This document shows, in pieces, positions 33,226-43,152 of a stretch of DNA of 64,000 bases. Below the pieces are notes generated by a model. It made no database searches. It worked only from the letters and a program-made list of their open reading frames with translations, and was not told the DNA's origin. This DNA comes from Nocardioides panacisoli (GTDB lineage Bacteria; Actinomycetota; Actinomycetes; Propionibacteriales; Nocardioidaceae). Position 1 is the first letter of the stretch; each line of letters starts with the position of its first letter. Made by a program: the position numbers and the translations under genes. The stretch lies in the NCBI RefSeq assembly GCF_019448235.1, contig NZ_CP080409.1, positions 62,001 through 126,000 of the forward strand. The letters are read 5' to 3'.

Positions 33226-33267
33226 GATCTCCGCCGCGCGGCGGATCCGGGCGGGCCGTGACCCGCC

Positions 33268-33273
33268 TAGCGT
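33268..33273 (+). promoter_or_regulatory. -10 box TAGCGT for a leaderless exporter transcript
   Basis: TAGCGT ends seven bases before the ATG at 33281. It overlaps the alternative GTG at 33272, which therefore cannot be in a transcript made from this promoter. This decides the start of the ATPase gene. Confidence 0.5.
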
Positions 33274-33280
33274 GAGTCGC

Positions 33281-34162
33281 ATGCTCGAGGTACGCGAACT
33301 CACCCGACGATTCGGAGACCTGGTCGCCGTCGACCACGTCACCTTCGACGTCCCCGCAGGAGGCCTGACCGGCTTCGTCGGCGGCAACGGCGCCGGCAAG
33401 ACCACCACCATGCGGATGGTCATGGGCGTGCTCGCGCCGCACGGTGGCGAGGTGCGCTGGGACGGACGCCCCCTGACCCGCGCCGACCGTCGTCGCTTCG
33501 GCTACATGCCCGAGGAGCGCGGCCTCTACCCGAAGCAGCCGATCCTGGACCAGCTGGTGTACCTGGCGCAGCTGCGCGGCATGCCGGCAGCGGCCGCGCG
33601 CACCGAGGTGCAGGCCCTGCTCGACCGCTTCGGCCTGGCCGACCGCGGCAAGGAGCACCTGGAGAAGCTCTCGCTCGGCAACCAGCAGCGGGTCCAGATC
33701 ATCGCCGCACTCGTGCCCCGGCCTCGGGCGCTGATCCTCGACGAGCCCTTCTCGGGACTGGACCCGACCGCGATCGACGCAATGGCCGACCTGCTGCGCG
33801 AGCAGGCCCGCGGCGGCGTACCCGTCGTCTTCTCCTCCCACCAGCTCGACCTGGTCGACCGCATCTGCGACCGCCTCGTGGTGATGTCCGGCGGCCGGGT
33901 CGCGGCGGCCGGCACGGGCGAGGAGCTCCGCGCCGGCGCTCCGGTCCGCTACCGCGTCGAGCTCGACCGCGACACCGGCTGGCTGCGAGGTGCCGAGGGC
34001 ATCCACGTCGCCGACGTCGACGGCCCGACCGCACTGATCGAGGTGCTCCGGCCCGGCGCCGAGCAGCAGGTGCTGACCGAGGCGACCCACCGCGGACAGG
34101 TGCGCGACTTCAGCCGCGTCGTCCCGAGACTCAGCGAGATCTATCGAGAGGTCACGGCATGA
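33281..34162 (+). CDS. ABC-2 exporter ATP-binding protein
   Basis: This is a 293-residue ATPase of the NatA/DrrA type. It has Walker A GGNGAGKTT (about residues 33-41), Q-loop region YMPEERGLYPKQ, signature LSLGNQQRVQ (about 130-139), Walker B ALILDEPFSGLDP (about 150-162) and the switch His in SSHQLD. The C-terminal ~90 residues form a DUF4162-like extension. It energises the permease encoded by the next, overlapping gene. The start at 33281 follows the leaderless promoter; a GTG nine bases upstream is the alternative. Confidence 0.93.
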   Translation: MLEVRELTRRFGDLVAVDHVTFDVPAGGLTGFVGGNGAGKTTTMRMVMGVLAPHGGEVRWDGRPLTRADRRRFGYMPEERGLYPKQPILDQLVYLAQLRGMPAAAARTEVQALLDRFGLADRGKEHLEKLSLGNQQRVQIIAALVPRPRALILDEPFSGLDPTAIDAMADLLREQARGGVPVVFSSHQLDLVDRICDRLVVMSGGRVAAAGTGEELRAGAPVRYRVELDRDTGWLRGAEGIHVADVDGPTALIEVLRPGAEQQVLTEATHRGQVRDFSRVVPRLSEIYREVTA

Positions 34163-35421
34163 ACCACCCGACCGACACCACCGACGACCTCCACGGCACC
34201 GAGGGCATCGCCGGCACCGCGCCGGCCGAGGACCCCGCTGGCGAGCGCGGTGGCGAGGGCGGCCTCTGGGCCGTGGTCGCCCGGCGCGAGATCTTCGCCA
34301 AGCTCAGCGACAAGTCCTTCCTGATCGGCTCGGTGGTGATGCTCGGCCTCATCATCGGGCTCATCGCCCTCCAGGTGGTGCTGGAGAGCCGGACCACCTC
34401 CCACGAGGTCGCCGTGAGCGACCCCGCCGCGGTCGCCCTCGTCGAGTCCGCCGACGCCCTCGCCGCGGAGCGCGACGAGGACGTGGTGCTCGAGGTCCGC
34501 GAGGTCTCCGGCGACGGTGCGCGGGACCTCGTCGCCGACGACGACGTCGACGGCTGGCTCCACCGCACCGGTGACGGCTCCTGGGAGCTGGTGACCAAGG
34601 ACGTCGCCGACCGGTCCCTGGAGCAGCTGCTCGCCGAGGTCGTCCGGGAGTCGGCGATGGCCGCCAACGCCGACGCTGCGGGCACCTCGCTGGACGAGCT
34701 CACCGCGGGCGCGGACCTCGCCACCGCCCAGGTCTCCGGGGACGCGGCCGAGTCGGAGTTCCGAGGCCTCCTCGGCTTCGCCTTCGCCTTCTTGTTCTAC
34801 GTCGCCTCGATCATGTTCGGGATGACGATCGCGCAGAGCATCGTGGAGGAGAAGCAGTCGCGCATCGTGGAGATGATCGCGGCCGCCGTGCCGCTGCGCC
34901 AGCTCCTCGCGGGCAAGGTCCTGGGCAACACGGCGCTGGCGTTCGGGCAGATGGTGCTCTACGTCGCCGTCGCGATGGTGGGCCTGTCCTTCACCGAGTA
35001 CGCCGACCTGGTGCCGGCGTTCTCCGGCGAGGTCGGCTGGTTCCTCGTCTTCTTCGTGGTCGGGTTCCTCGCCCTCGCCTGCCTGTGGGCCGTGGCCGGT
35101 GCCCTCGCGAGCCGGATCGAGGACCTGCAGTCGACCTCGGCGCCGCTGACCATCCTGCTGGTGGTGATGTTCCTCGGCTCCGCCTTCCTCGACGGTCGCT
35201 GGGCCACCCTGGCCTCCTACGTGCCGCCGGTGTCGGCGATCGTCATGCCGCAGCGCCTCGTCGAGGGCACCGCGGCCTGGTGGGAGCCCGTCGCCGCGCT
35301 GGCGCTGCTGGTCGCTGCGGCCGGTGCGCTGGTGCTGGTCGGGGAGCGGATCTATCGGCGTGCCCTGCTGCAGACCGGGGGCAAGCTCTCGCTGCGCCAG
35401 GCCTGGCGGCTGGAGGGGTGA
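34159..35421 (+). CDS. ABC-2 exporter permease
   Basis: This is a 420-residue permease of the NatB/ABC2_membrane_3 type. An acidic N-terminal tail (about 35 residues) and one membrane helix (KSFLIGSVVMLGLIIGLIAL) are followed by an extracytoplasmic domain of ~150 residues. Five or six helices follow, including the family motif SIVEEKQSRIVEMIAAAVPL just after the second helix. It starts four bases before the ATPase stop. It probably exports a peptide, drug or ion under control of the upstream two-component system. The last 70 bases overlap the convergent EamA gene. Confidence 0.9.
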   Translation: MNHPTDTTDDLHGTEGIAGTAPAEDPAGERGGEGGLWAVVARREIFAKLSDKSFLIGSVVMLGLIIGLIALQVVLESRTTSHEVAVSDPAAVALVESADALAAERDEDVVLEVREVSGDGARDLVADDDVDGWLHRTGDGSWELVTKDVADRSLEQLLAEVVRESAMAANADAAGTSLDELTAGADLATAQVSGDAAESEFRGLLGFAFAFLFYVASIMFGMTIAQSIVEEKQSRIVEMIAAAVPLRQLLAGKVLGNTALAFGQMVLYVAVAMVGLSFTEYADLVPAFSGEVGWFLVFFVVGFLALACLWAVAGALASRIEDLQSTSAPLTILLVVMFLGSAFLDGRWATLASYVPPVSAIVMPQRLVEGTAAWWEPVAALALLVAAAGALVLVGERIYRRALLQTGGKLSLRQAWRLEG

Positions 35422-36314
35422 CCGGCGACGCGTGAGTCCTCCCGGGGACGGCGGTGGGCAGTCGCGATGAGCACGCCGCTGACCACGGCGACCGCACCGG
35501 CGAACTCGCCGGGTGCCACACGCTCGCCGAGCAGGAGCCACGCCGAGCTCATGCCGACCACGGGGACCAGCATCGAGAACGGCGCCACCGCCGACGCGGG
35601 ATGACGCGCCATGAGCCAGGACCACAGCCCGGAGCCGAGAACGGTCGCCACGAGTGCGGTGTAGGCAAGGCCCACCACGGCCGGCAGCGTGGTGCCGGCC
35701 TCCCAGGTGGTCAGCGCCGATCCGATCCGCGCCGGTCCCTCGACGGTGAGCGCGAGGGCCAGCAGCGGCACCGGCGGGACCACCGACATCCACAGCGCGA
35801 GGTGCCACGGGTTCGGCGGCCGGGCCTGCGCCGTGCACAGGTTGCCGAACGCCCAGGCGAGCCCGCCCGCGAGCACGAGCAGGAAGGGGACCAGGTCCGC
35901 CGGACCGGCGGCCCGTTGCCACCCGACGGTCGCGAGTCCCGCGCAGGCGAGGCCGACCCCACCGGCAGCCCGCGAGGTGAGCGGTGTCCGCAGCAGGACG
36001 GTGCCCAGGAGCACCGTGAACGGCGCGGAGGCCTGCAGGACCAGGGAGGCCAGGCCGGTCGGCATGCCCGCGGTCATGCCCCAGTACAGGAAGAGGAACT
36101 GGAACGTCCCGAACCCCAGCCCGTAGCCGACCAGCCACCGCGTCGCCACCGCCGGTCGGGGCACCAGGAGCACGGTCGGGACGGCGATCACGGCGAACCG
36201 CAGGGCGGCGAGGAAGAACGGCGGGAAGTGGTCGAGCGAGGCGTCGATGGCGATGAAGTTCAGGCCCCAACAGACGGCGACGACGGCGGCAAGCATGCGG
36301 TGAGGAGTGGGCAC
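35352..36314 (-). CDS. EamA/DMT-family transporter
   Basis: This is a 320-residue integral membrane protein with ten hydrophobic segments in two repeated halves, as in EamA (drug/metabolite) transporters. It starts RMLAAVVAVCWGLNFIAI, has GLASLVLQASAPFTVLLG in the first repeat and ASAVAPFSMLVPVVGMSSAW in the second. A ~35-residue hydrophilic tail reads into the opposite ABC permease gene for 70 bases. It is divergent from the LysR regulator 71 bases away, which is its likely controller. The substrate is unknown. Confidence 0.88.
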   Translation of the reverse strand: MPTPHRMLAAVVAVCWGLNFIAIDASLDHFPPFFLAALRFAVIAVPTVLLVPRPAVATRWLVGYGLGFGTFQFLFLYWGMTAGMPTGLASLVLQASAPFTVLLGTVLLRTPLTSRAAGGVGLACAGLATVGWQRAAGPADLVPFLLVLAGGLAWAFGNLCTAQARPPNPWHLALWMSVVPPVPLLALALTVEGPARIGSALTTWEAGTTLPAVVGLAYTALVATVLGSGLWSWLMARHPASAVAPFSMLVPVVGMSSAWLLLGERVAPGEFAGAVAVVSGVLIATAHRRPREDSRVAGHPSSRQAWRSESLPPVCSRARR

Positions 36315-36373
36315 GCCTCGATGGTGGGTCGCCAGACAATCAAGGACAAGCGAAAAGTGCTCAAGTGTTTCTG

Positions 36374-36379
36374 TAGCGT
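36374..36379 (+). promoter_or_regulatory. -10 box TAGCGT for a leaderless LysR transcript
   Basis: TAGCGT ends six bases before the ATG of the LysR gene. The 71-base divergent gap also holds AT-rich words, including AAGTGTTT, where the regulator may bind between its own gene and the EamA gene. Confidence 0.5.
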
Positions 36380-36385
36380 ATCTAC

Positions 36386-37285
36386 ATGGACGTGCGTCAC
36401 CTCGACCTTCTCCGCGAGCTCGCCGACCGTGGCAGCATCACCGCCGTGGCCGCGGCGACCCACCGCACGCCCTCGGCGGTGTCCCAGCAGCTCAAGGGCG
36501 CGGAGCGAACGCTCGGCCTCGCCCTGGTCGAGCCGGTGGGGCGCGGCGTACGGCTGACCGACGCCGGGCGCGTGCTCGCCGCGGCGGGCCGGGACGTCGC
36601 CCATGCGCTGGCACGTGCGGAGGCACGGTGGGAGGAGTTCCGCGGCGAACCGGTCGGCACCGTCACCGTGGCCGCGCTCCCGAGCGCTGCGGCCTTCCTG
36701 CTGCCGGGTGTCCTGCGCGAGCTCGCCGGCCTGCCGATCGAACTGGCGGTGACCGACGTCGACCTCGCCGAGTCGTCCTACCCCGACCTCGTCGCGGACC
36801 ACGACCTGGTCGTCGCGCACACGCTGCTCCGGCCACCCGGGAAGGAGGCCGGGCTGGTCACCGTCGAGCTGGCCCGCGAGCCCCTCGACATCGCGATGGC
36901 GCCCCGCCACCGACTCGCGGGGCGCACGACGGTCCGTCCCGAGGACGTCGTCGAGGAGGAGTGGATCGGGGTGCCGGTCGGGTTCCCCTTCGACACCGTC
37001 CGGCTTGCCGTCGAGGAGGTGACCGGTCGTGCCGTGACGGTCCGACAGCGCATCCGGGACAACCGACTGGTCGAGGCACTGGTCGCGTCCGGCGACTGCG
37101 TGGCGGTGCTCCCGCGCTTCACCACGCCCTCCCACGAGGGCGGTGTCGCACTGCGGCCGTTGGCCGGCATCGCGACCGGGCGACACGTCTACGCGACGGC
37201 GCGCCCCGACCGGGCCGAGCGACTGGTCGTACGTCGGGTGCTCGACGCGCTCGTCCGGGTCGGCGGTGTCGTCGGCGCCGGGTAA
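36386..37285 (+). CDS. LysR-family transcriptional regulator
   Basis: This is a 299-residue regulator. The N-terminal HTH reads LDLLRELADRGSITAVAAAT followed by TPSAVSQQLKGAERTLG (residues ~6-44). The effector-binding domain spans about residues 90-295 (EPVGTVTVAALPSAAAFLLP at its start). It is divergent from the EamA transporter and probably controls it in response to a transported or related compound. The leaderless start is supported by the adjacent -10 box. Confidence 0.9.
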   Translation: MDVRHLDLLRELADRGSITAVAAATHRTPSAVSQQLKGAERTLGLALVEPVGRGVRLTDAGRVLAAAGRDVAHALARAEARWEEFRGEPVGTVTVAALPSAAAFLLPGVLRELAGLPIELAVTDVDLAESSYPDLVADHDLVVAHTLLRPPGKEAGLVTVELAREPLDIAMAPRHRLAGRTTVRPEDVVEEEWIGVPVGFPFDTVRLAVEEVTGRAVTVRQRIRDNRLVEALVASGDCVAVLPRFTTPSHEGGVALRPLAGIATGRHVYATARPDRAERLVVRRVLDALVRVGGVVGAG

Positions 37286-37351
37286 TCTGGCCGTGTTCGG
37301 CCCCCTGTCGCGCTCGACCGGGGGTTCTCATGCTGCCCCTGAAGGTGACCC

Positions 37352-40300
37352 GTGACCCTTGCCGGCCTCGCCGACGCCGTCCTCGCCGACCCGGACCTGT
37401 CCGCTGCCCTGACCGAGGCCGCCGGCGGCGCCGTGACCGCCCGCGAGCTCACCGGTCCCGAGTCGCTGCGGCCGTTCGTCGCCGCCGGCCTGGCCCGTGC
37501 GGGGCGCCCGGTGCTCGCCGTCACCGCCACGACCCGTGAGGCCGAGCAGCTCCTCGCCGAGCTCGAGGACCAGGTGGACCCCGCCACCGTCGGCTACTAC
37601 CCGAGCTGGGAGACCCTGCCGCACGAGCGGCTCAGCCCGCGCAGCGACACTGTCGGCCGTCGCCTGGCGGTGCTGCGGCGCCTGTGCCACCCCGGGCCCT
37701 CGACGGGCTCGACCGGCCCGCTGTCGGTCGTGGTCGCACCAGTGCGATCGCTGCTGCAGCCGCAGGTGAAGGGCCTGGGTGACCTCACGCCGGTCGAGCT
37801 CGCCGTGGGCGACTCGGTGGACCTCGACGACGTCGTGGCCGGCCTGCTCGACGCGGCGTACACCCGCGTCGACCTGGTGGAGCGCCGTGGCGAGTTCGCC
37901 GTCCGTGGCGGCATCGTCGACGTCTTCCCGCCGACCGAGGAGCACCCGCTGCGCGTGGAGTTCTTCGGCGACGACGTCGAGGAGATCCGGTCCTTCGCCG
38001 TGGCCGACCAGCGCACCATCGACGCGCTGGACCGCGTTTGGGCACCGCCGTGCCGGGAGCTGCTGCTCACCGACGACGTACGCCGGCGGGCCGCGGAGCT
38101 GGGACGGGCCCACCCCGAGCTGGTCGAGATCACCGACAAGCTCGCCGAGGGCATCGCCGTCGAGGGCATGGAGGCCCTCATCCCGGCGCTGGTCGACGAG
38201 CTCGAGCTGCTGGTGGACCTGATGCCCCCGGACACCCAGGTCGTCGTCCTCGACCCCGAGCGCGCCCGCGCCCGTGCCCACGACCTCGTCGCCACCAGCG
38301 AGGAGTTCCTCGGTGCCTCGTGGGCGGCCGCGGCCAGCGGCGGCGACGCACCGATCGACCTGCAGGCGGCGTCGTACCGCACGCTCGCCGACGTCCGCAC
38401 CCACGCGCTGGACCGCGGTCAGTCGTGGTGGACGCTCAGCCCGTTCGGGCTGGCCGGCGACGCCGCGGAGGCAGAGCCCTCCCTCGACGCCGCGGCGGAC
38501 GCCACGGATCCCAGCACCGGCTTCACGCCGGCGCCCAACTACCGCGGTGACGTCGAGCGGGCCTTCGGCGAGATCGCCAAGTGGCGCGCGGAGGGCTGGA
38601 CCGTCGCGGTGGTCCACCCCGGCCACGGCCCGGCGGAGCGCATGGTCGAGGCGCTGGGGGAGCGCGACGTCCCCGCCCGGCTCGTCGAGGACCTCCCGGC
38701 CGGCACGGTGCCCGGACCGGACGTCGTCACCGTCGTGCAGGGCACCCTCACCCACGGCCTGGTCGACGAGGGCCGCCGGCTGGCGATCCTCACCGGCGAG
38801 GACGTGCTGGGTCAGAAGGCCGCGACCCGCGACAAGGGCGCCATGCCCACCCGCCGCAAGAAGCAGATCGACCCGCTGGAGCTCAAGGCCGGCGACTACG
38901 TCGTCCACGAGCAGCACGGCGTCGGCCGCTTCGTGGAGATGCGCCAACGCGAGGTGCAGGGAGCCACCCGCGAGTACCTCGTCATCGAGTACGGCGCCTC
39001 CAAGCGCGGGCAGCCGGCGGACCGGCTGATGGTGCCCGCCGACACCCTGGACCAGATCACCCGCTACGTCGGCGGCGAGCAGCCGAGCCTGGACCGCCTG
39101 GGCGGCGGCGACTGGACCAAGCGCAAGAACCGCGCCCGCAAGGCCGTCCGGGAGATCGCCGCCGAGCTGATCAAGCTCTACGCCGCCCGACAGGCCACCC
39201 GCGGCCACGCCTTCGGCCCCGACAGCCCGTGGCAGCACGAGCTCGAGGACGCCTTCCCCTTCCACGAGACCCCCGACCAACTGACGACCGTCGACGAGGT
39301 CAAGCGCGACATGCAGCGCGTCGTCCCCATGGACCGACTGGTGTGCGGCGACGTCGGCTACGGCAAGACCGAGATCGCGGTGCGGGCGGCGTTCAAGGCC
39401 ATCCAGGAGGGCAAGCAGGTGGCCGTGCTGGTCCCGACCACGCTGCTGGTCGGCCAGCACCTGGCGACCTTCACCGAGCGGATGGCCGGCTTCCCCGTCA
39501 CCATCAAGGGGCTCAGCCGCTTCCAGACCGAGTCCGAGGCGCAGGCCGTGCTCGCGGGGCTCACCGACGGCAGTGTCGACCTCGTCGTCGGCACGCACCG
39601 GCTGCTCAACCCCGAGACCCGGTTCAAGGACCTCGGCCTGATCATCGTCGACGAGGAGCAGCGCTTCGGTGTCGAGCACAAGGAGCAGATGAAGCGCCTG
39701 CGCACCTCGGTGGACGTGCTCGCGATGAGCGCGACGCCGATCCCGCGGACGCTGGAGATGGCCATCACCGGTATCCGGGAGATGTCGACCATCACCACGC
39801 CGCCCGAGGAGCGGCACCCGGTGCTGACCTACGTCGGCGCCTACGAGGACCGCCAGGTCGTCGCCGCCTGCCGCCGCGAGCTGCTGCGCGACGGCCAGGT
39901 CTTCTACATCCACAACCGCGTCAGCTCCATCGAGAAGGCCGCGGCGCGGCTGCGCGAGCTCATGCCCGAGGCCCGCGTCGCGACCGCGCACGGCCAGATG
40001 GGGGAGGCCCAGCTCGAGCAGGTGATGGTCGACTTCTGGGAGAAGCGCTTCGACGTGCTGGTGTGCACCACCATCGTCGAGTCGGGCCTGGACGTCTCCA
40101 ACGCCAACACCATGGTCATCGAGCGGGCCGACACCCTCGGGCTCTCGCAGCTGCACCAGCTGCGTGGGCGGGTCGGCCGCTCCCGCGAGCGCGCCTACGC
40201 CTATTTCCTCTACCCGCCGGAGAAGCCGCTCACCGAGACCGCGCACGAGCGGCTGGCCACGCTGGCGCAGCACTCCGACCTCGGCGGTGGCATGGCGATC

Positions 40301-40909
40301 GCGATGAAGGACCTGGAGATCCGCGGCGCCGGCAACCTGCTGGGCGGGGAGCAGTCGGGCCACATCGCCGACGTCGGCTTCGACCTCTACGTCCGCCTCG
40401 TCGGCGAGGCCGTGCGGGACTTCCGCGACGACGCACCGGAGCAGCTGGAGGAGGTCCGCGTCGAGCTCCCGGTCGACGCCCACCTGCCGCACGACTACGT
40501 GCCCAGCGAGCGCCTGCGGCTGGAGATGTACAAGCGGCTCTCTGAGGTCCGCGAGGACGCCGACGTCGACCAGCTCAGCGAGGAGATGACCGACCGCTAC
40601 GGCGAGCAGCCCGAGCCGGTCGCCGCGCTGCTGCTGGTCGCCCGGTTCCGTGCCCGGGCCCGGCAGGCGGGGCTGAAGGAGATCAGCACCGTCGGCAAGA
40701 ACGTGCGCTTCGCGCCGGTCGTGCTGCCCGACTCCCGCACCGTCCGGCTCCAGCGGCTCCACCCCAAGGCGCTCGCCAAGCCGCAGACCGAGACCGTGCT
40801 GGTGCCGCGTCCGCCCACGCCGGGCAAGGTGGGGCGTCCGCTGGAGGGCATCGCCCTGCTTGAATGGGCCCGTGGTGTGATCGACGCCATCATCGACCCC
40901 AAGGAGTGA
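37352..40909 (+). CDS. mfd: Transcription-repair coupling factor Mfd
   Basis: This is an 1185-residue DNA translocase that removes RNA polymerase stalled at lesions and recruits UvrA. The UvrB-like N-terminal module includes [20 protein letters not shown] (about 185-205). The RNA polymerase-interacting domain is at [16 protein letters not shown] (about 511-526). The translocase has Walker [10 protein letters not shown] (about 667), DEEQRFG (about 768), [10 protein letters not shown] and the TRG-type [15 protein letters not shown]. The TRCF C-terminal domain is complete. An in-frame relic of the dispersed CTCGACGGGCTCGACC repeat adds PSTGSTG near residue 116. The GTG start is 66 bases after the LysR gene, with a TAATCT -10-like word at 37283-37288. 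Confidence 0.97.
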   Translation: MTLAGLADAVLADPDLSAALTEAAGGAVTARELTGPESLRPFVAAGLARAGRPVLAVTATTREAEQLLAELEDQVDPATVGYYPSWETLPHERLSPRSDTVGRRLAVLRRLCHPGPSTGSTGPLSVVVAPVRSLLQPQVKGLGDLTPVELAVGDSVDLDDVVAGLLDAAYTRVDLVERRGEFAVRGGIVDVFPPTEEHPLRVEFFGDDVEEIRSFAVADQRTIDALDRVWAPPCRELLLTDDVRRRAAELGRAHPELVEITDKLAEGIAVEGMEALIPALVDELELLVDLMPPDTQVVVLDPERARARAHDLVATSEEFLGASWAAAASGGDAPIDLQAASYRTLADVRTHALDRGQSWWTLSPFGLAGDAAEAEPSLDAAADATDPSTGFTPAPNYRGDVERAFGEIAKWRAEGWTVAVVHPGHGPAERMVEALGERDVPARLVEDLPAGTVPGPDVVTVVQGTLTHGLVDEGRRLAILTGEDVLGQKAATRDKGAMPTRRKKQIDPLELKAGDYVVHEQHGVGRFVEMRQREVQGATREYLVIEYGASKRGQPADRLMVPADTLDQITRYVGGEQPSLDRLGGGDWTKRKNRARKAVREIAAELIKLYAARQATRGHAFGPDSPWQHELEDAFPFHETPDQLTTVDEVKRDMQRVVPMDRLVCGDVGYGKTEIAVRAAFKAIQEGKQVAVLVPTTLLVGQHLATFTERMAGFPVTIKGLSRFQTESEAQAVLAGLTDGSVDLVVGTHRLLNPETRFKDLGLIIVDEEQRFGVEHKEQMKRLRTSVDVLAMSATPIPRTLEMAITGIREMSTITTPPEERHPVLTYVGAYEDRQVVAACRRELLRDGQVFYIHNRVSSIEKAAARLRELMPEARVATAHGQMGEAQLEQVMVDFWEKRFDVLVCTTIVESGLDVSNANTMVIERADTLGLSQLHQLRGRVGRSRERAYAYFLYPPEKPLTETAHERLATLAQHSDLGGGMAIAMKDLEIRGAGNLLGGEQSGHIADVGFDLYVRLVGEAVRDFRDDAPEQLEEVRVELPVDAHLPHDYVPSERLRLEMYKRLSEVREDADVDQLSEEMTDRYGEQPEPVAALLLVARFRARARQAGLKEISTVGKNVRFAPVVLPDSRTVRLQRLHPKALAKPQTETVLVPRPPTPGKVGRPLEGIALLEWARGVIDAIIDPKE
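37697..37716 (+). repeat. Diverged dispersed repeat inside mfd
   Basis: CCCTCGACGGGCTCGACCGG is a diverged relative of the GGTCTCGACAGGCTCGACCA element found twice in the yyaL-like gene. It is in the same reading phase, encoding PSTGST against VSTGST there. It falls in a surface linker of the UvrB-like module. Confidence 0.5.
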
Positions 40910-40918
40910 TCCGCGATC

Positions 40919-41593
40919 GTGTCTTCGGTGAAGTGGCCGGCAGCCGGGGTGCTCGCACTCGGCCTCGCGCTGAGCGCCTGCAGCAGTGACGGCGTACCGC
41001 AGACGGGCGGCGTCGCCGCCGAGGTGGCGGACCAGACCATCACCCTCGAGGACGTCGACGTGCTGACCGACGCGTTGTGCACGTCCAACGCCGCCACCGG
41101 CGACGCCCGCTACACGCGCCCCCGCAGCCAGATGCAGGGCGACGTGCTCGGGGCGCTGACCCAGGCCGCGATCGCCGACGAGCTCGGCCTCGCCGGTTCG
41201 GTCGAGGACCCCGTCGACACCGACCAGGTGCCGGGCTGGGCCGAGATGACCGAGGACGAGCAGCGCGAGCTCGCGGAGTTCCTCGACGCCGACGCCCGCC
41301 TCCGCGCGGTGCTCCAGGAGATCGGCGACCCGGACGAGGCCGACCCCCAGGCGGCGGCCCAGAGCGGTCTCGGTGAGCTCGCCCGGCGCTCGACCGAGGC
41401 CGGCATCGACGTGACGGTCAACCCGCGCTTCGGCATCACCGTCGAGGACGGCGCCATCACTGGCGCCGGCGACCTCTCGACCCCCGTCGGCGTCGAGGCC
41501 ACCCGCGGCCAGGAGCTGAGCCCGGACTACCTCGCCTCGCTGCCCGAGGCACAGCTGTGTGGCGCGCGGCCCGAGGCCGGCGTGGCGGGATGA
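40919..41593 (+). CDS. SurA N-terminal-like lipoprotein
   Basis: This is a 224-residue secreted lipoprotein. The signal peptide ends in the lipobox LALSAC, lipidation at Cys21. The mature part starts VAAEVADQTITLEDVDVLTD, the pattern of SurA/peptidyl-prolyl isomerase-like N-terminal domains, but no parvulin domain follows. The mature protein is acidic and mostly helical. The GTG start is nine bases after mfd, and the end overlaps mazG by four bases, an order seen in other actinobacteria. It may be an envelope chaperone; this is inferred from the N-terminal domain only. Confidence 0.75.
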   Translation: MSSVKWPAAGVLALGLALSACSSDGVPQTGGVAAEVADQTITLEDVDVLTDALCTSNAATGDARYTRPRSQMQGDVLGALTQAAIADELGLAGSVEDPVDTDQVPGWAEMTEDEQRELAEFLDADARLRAVLQEIGDPDEADPQAAAQSGLGELARRSTEAGIDVTVNPRFGITVEDGAITGAGDLSTPVGVEATRGQELSPDYLASLPEAQLCGARPEAGVAG

Positions 41594-42225
41594 CCGCGGA
41601 CGGCATGGCCGTCGAGGAGTTCCTCGAGGTCATGCGACGGCTGCGGGCGGAGTGTCCCTGGAAGGCGGCGCAGACCCACCGGTCGCTGACGCGCTACCTG
41701 CTGGAGGAGACGCACGAGGCCGTCGAGGCGATCGACGCCGGCGAGGCCAGCGGCGACTGGGACCACCTCCGCGAGGAGCTCGGTGACCTGCTGCTGCAGG
41801 TCGTCTTCCACGCCGTGATCGCCGAGGAGGCCGGCCGCTTCGACCTCGACGAGGTCGCCGCCGGCATCACCGCGAAGATGCGCCGCCGCAACCCCCACGT
41901 GTTCGCGGCCGGCGCGACCGCCTCCGAGGACGGTGCCCCGCTGGACGCGGCCGCGGTCAACGACCTCTGGGAGCGGGCCAAGGCCACCGAGCGCACCGAG
42001 GCCCCCGGGGCGGGGGACCCGATCACGAAAGGATTGCCGCCCACCCTCCCGGCCCTGCTCTACGCCGACAAGGTGCTCGACCGGCTCGACCGTGCCGGAC
42101 GCGACGCCGCCGTGGACGGTGGCGACGACCTCGGCGAACGCCTGCTCGCGCTGGTGGCCGAGGCCCGCCACGCCGGCACCGATCCCGAGCAGGCGCTGCG
42201 CGACGCCGTACGCCGTCGCCTCTGA
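41590..42225 (+). CDS. mazG: MazG-type nucleoside triphosphate pyrophosphohydrolase
   Basis: This is a 211-residue enzyme that hydrolyses (d)NTPs to monophosphates, thought to cleanse nucleotide pools or lower (p)ppGpp. The MazG core shows LRAECPWKAAQTHRSLTRYL, metal-binding EETHEAVEAID (about 41-51) and REELGDLLLQVVFHA (about 61-75), then KMRRRNPHVFA. The usual CPWD motif reads CPWK here. It has one MazG domain plus a shorter C-terminal part. It is translationally coupled to the lipoprotein gene. Confidence 0.93.
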   Translation: MTADGMAVEEFLEVMRRLRAECPWKAAQTHRSLTRYLLEETHEAVEAIDAGEASGDWDHLREELGDLLLQVVFHAVIAEEAGRFDLDEVAAGITAKMRRRNPHVFAAGATASEDGAPLDAAAVNDLWERAKATERTEAPGAGDPITKGLPPTLPALLYADKVLDRLDRAGRDAAVDGGDDLGERLLALVAEARHAGTDPEQALRDAVRRRL

Positions 42226-42243
42226 CGCGACGCGGGTCCCGGC

Positions 42244-43152
42244 TCAGATGCCGTGGCCCCGCCGGTGGGCCAGGTCCAGCAGCCGCTCGGCGCTGACCAT
42301 CCGCAGTGCCACCGATGCGGCGAGGTAGGCGCGCGGCTCGCGGGGTGCGACCCGGAGCGTGGAGACCACCGCTCGCCGCGCCTCGGCGCGCTGGCCCAGC
42401 GCGGCCAGTGCGAACGCGCGCCGCCCGTAGAGCCGACCGAGGGCGTGGGGGTCGCGATGGAAGACCGCGTGCTTGTCCAGGGAGTACTCGATGGCGTCCA
42501 CGATGGTCTGCCACTGCCGCGAGAACTGGGACCCGCCCCAGTGGACCCGCACCAGCGGTCGCGGCACGACCGAGACCCGGCCGACCTCGGCCGCGCGCAG
42601 CAGCCAGTCGAAGTCCTCGCCGTAGCTGCCGGGGATCTCCTCGTCGACCAGGCCGATCGGGCCGAGGAGCGCCGGGCGCCGGACCACCACGCTGGAGGGG
42701 TGGGCCGCCATGACCCGGTGCCGGGCGAGGTGGGCGAGCTCGAGCTCGTGCGGCTCGGGGACCCGGTCGACCGCGTGGCCGTCGTACTCCACGGTGATGC
42801 CGGTGACGCAGCAGTCGGTGCCCTCGGCGTCCAGGAGCGCGACCTGTGCGGCCAGCTTGCCCGGCGCCCAGACGTCGTCGTCGTCGCAGAAGGCGACCAG
42901 GTCGCCGTCGCCGGCGAGGATCCCGCTGTTGCGGGCGCCGGCCAGACCCGGGGAACGGGTGTTGGTCAGCACCCGGACCGAGCGGCCGGGTGACTCGTGG
43001 GCGATGCCCTGGTCGGGCTCGCACTGGTCGAAGACCACGTGACAGGTGAGGTCACGGTCCACGTCCTGCGCGAGGACGCCGGCGATGGCGCGGCGCAGCA
43101 GTTCGGGACGGTTGCGGGTCGCGATGACCACGTCGATCCTCGGTCGGCTCAT
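42244..43152 (-). CDS. Family 2 glycosyltransferase
   Basis: This is a 302-residue GT-A glycosyltransferase. It opens IDVVIATRNRPELLRRAIAG, has the acidic metal-binding cluster LVAFCDDDDVWAPGK near residue 90 and GSYGEDFDWLLRAAEVG near residue 180. It probably transfers a sugar to a cell-surface glycan or glycolipid in the cytoplasm. The ATG overlaps the stop of the CDP-alcohol phosphatidyltransferase gene by four bases, so the two act together. No membrane segment is evident. Confidence 0.9.
   Translation of the reverse strand: MSRPRIDVVIATRNRPELLRRAIAGVLAQDVDRDLTCHVVFDQCEPDQGIAHESPGRSVRVLTNTRSPGLAGARNSGILAGDGDLVAFCDDDDVWAPGKLAAQVALLDAEGTDCCVTGITVEYDGHAVDRVPEPHELELAHLARHRVMAAHPSSVVVRRPALLGPIGLVDEEIPGSYGEDFDWLLRAAEVGRVSVVPRPLVRVHWGGSQFSRQWQTIVDAIEYSLDKHAVFHRDPHALGRLYGRRAFALAALGQRAEARRAVVSTLRVAPREPRAYLAASVALRMVSAERLLDLAHRRGHGI

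Noticed and set aside
37305..37330. Terminator-like CCCCC/GGGGG pairing before mfd
   Set aside because: The possible stem is short and interrupted, and a strong terminator between two same-strand genes is not needed; it may be chance in GC-rich DNA.
37328..40762. 1144-codon open frame antisense to mfd
   Set aside because: High GC gives long empty frames opposite real genes. It has no family motifs, while the plus-strand frame is an unmistakable Mfd.
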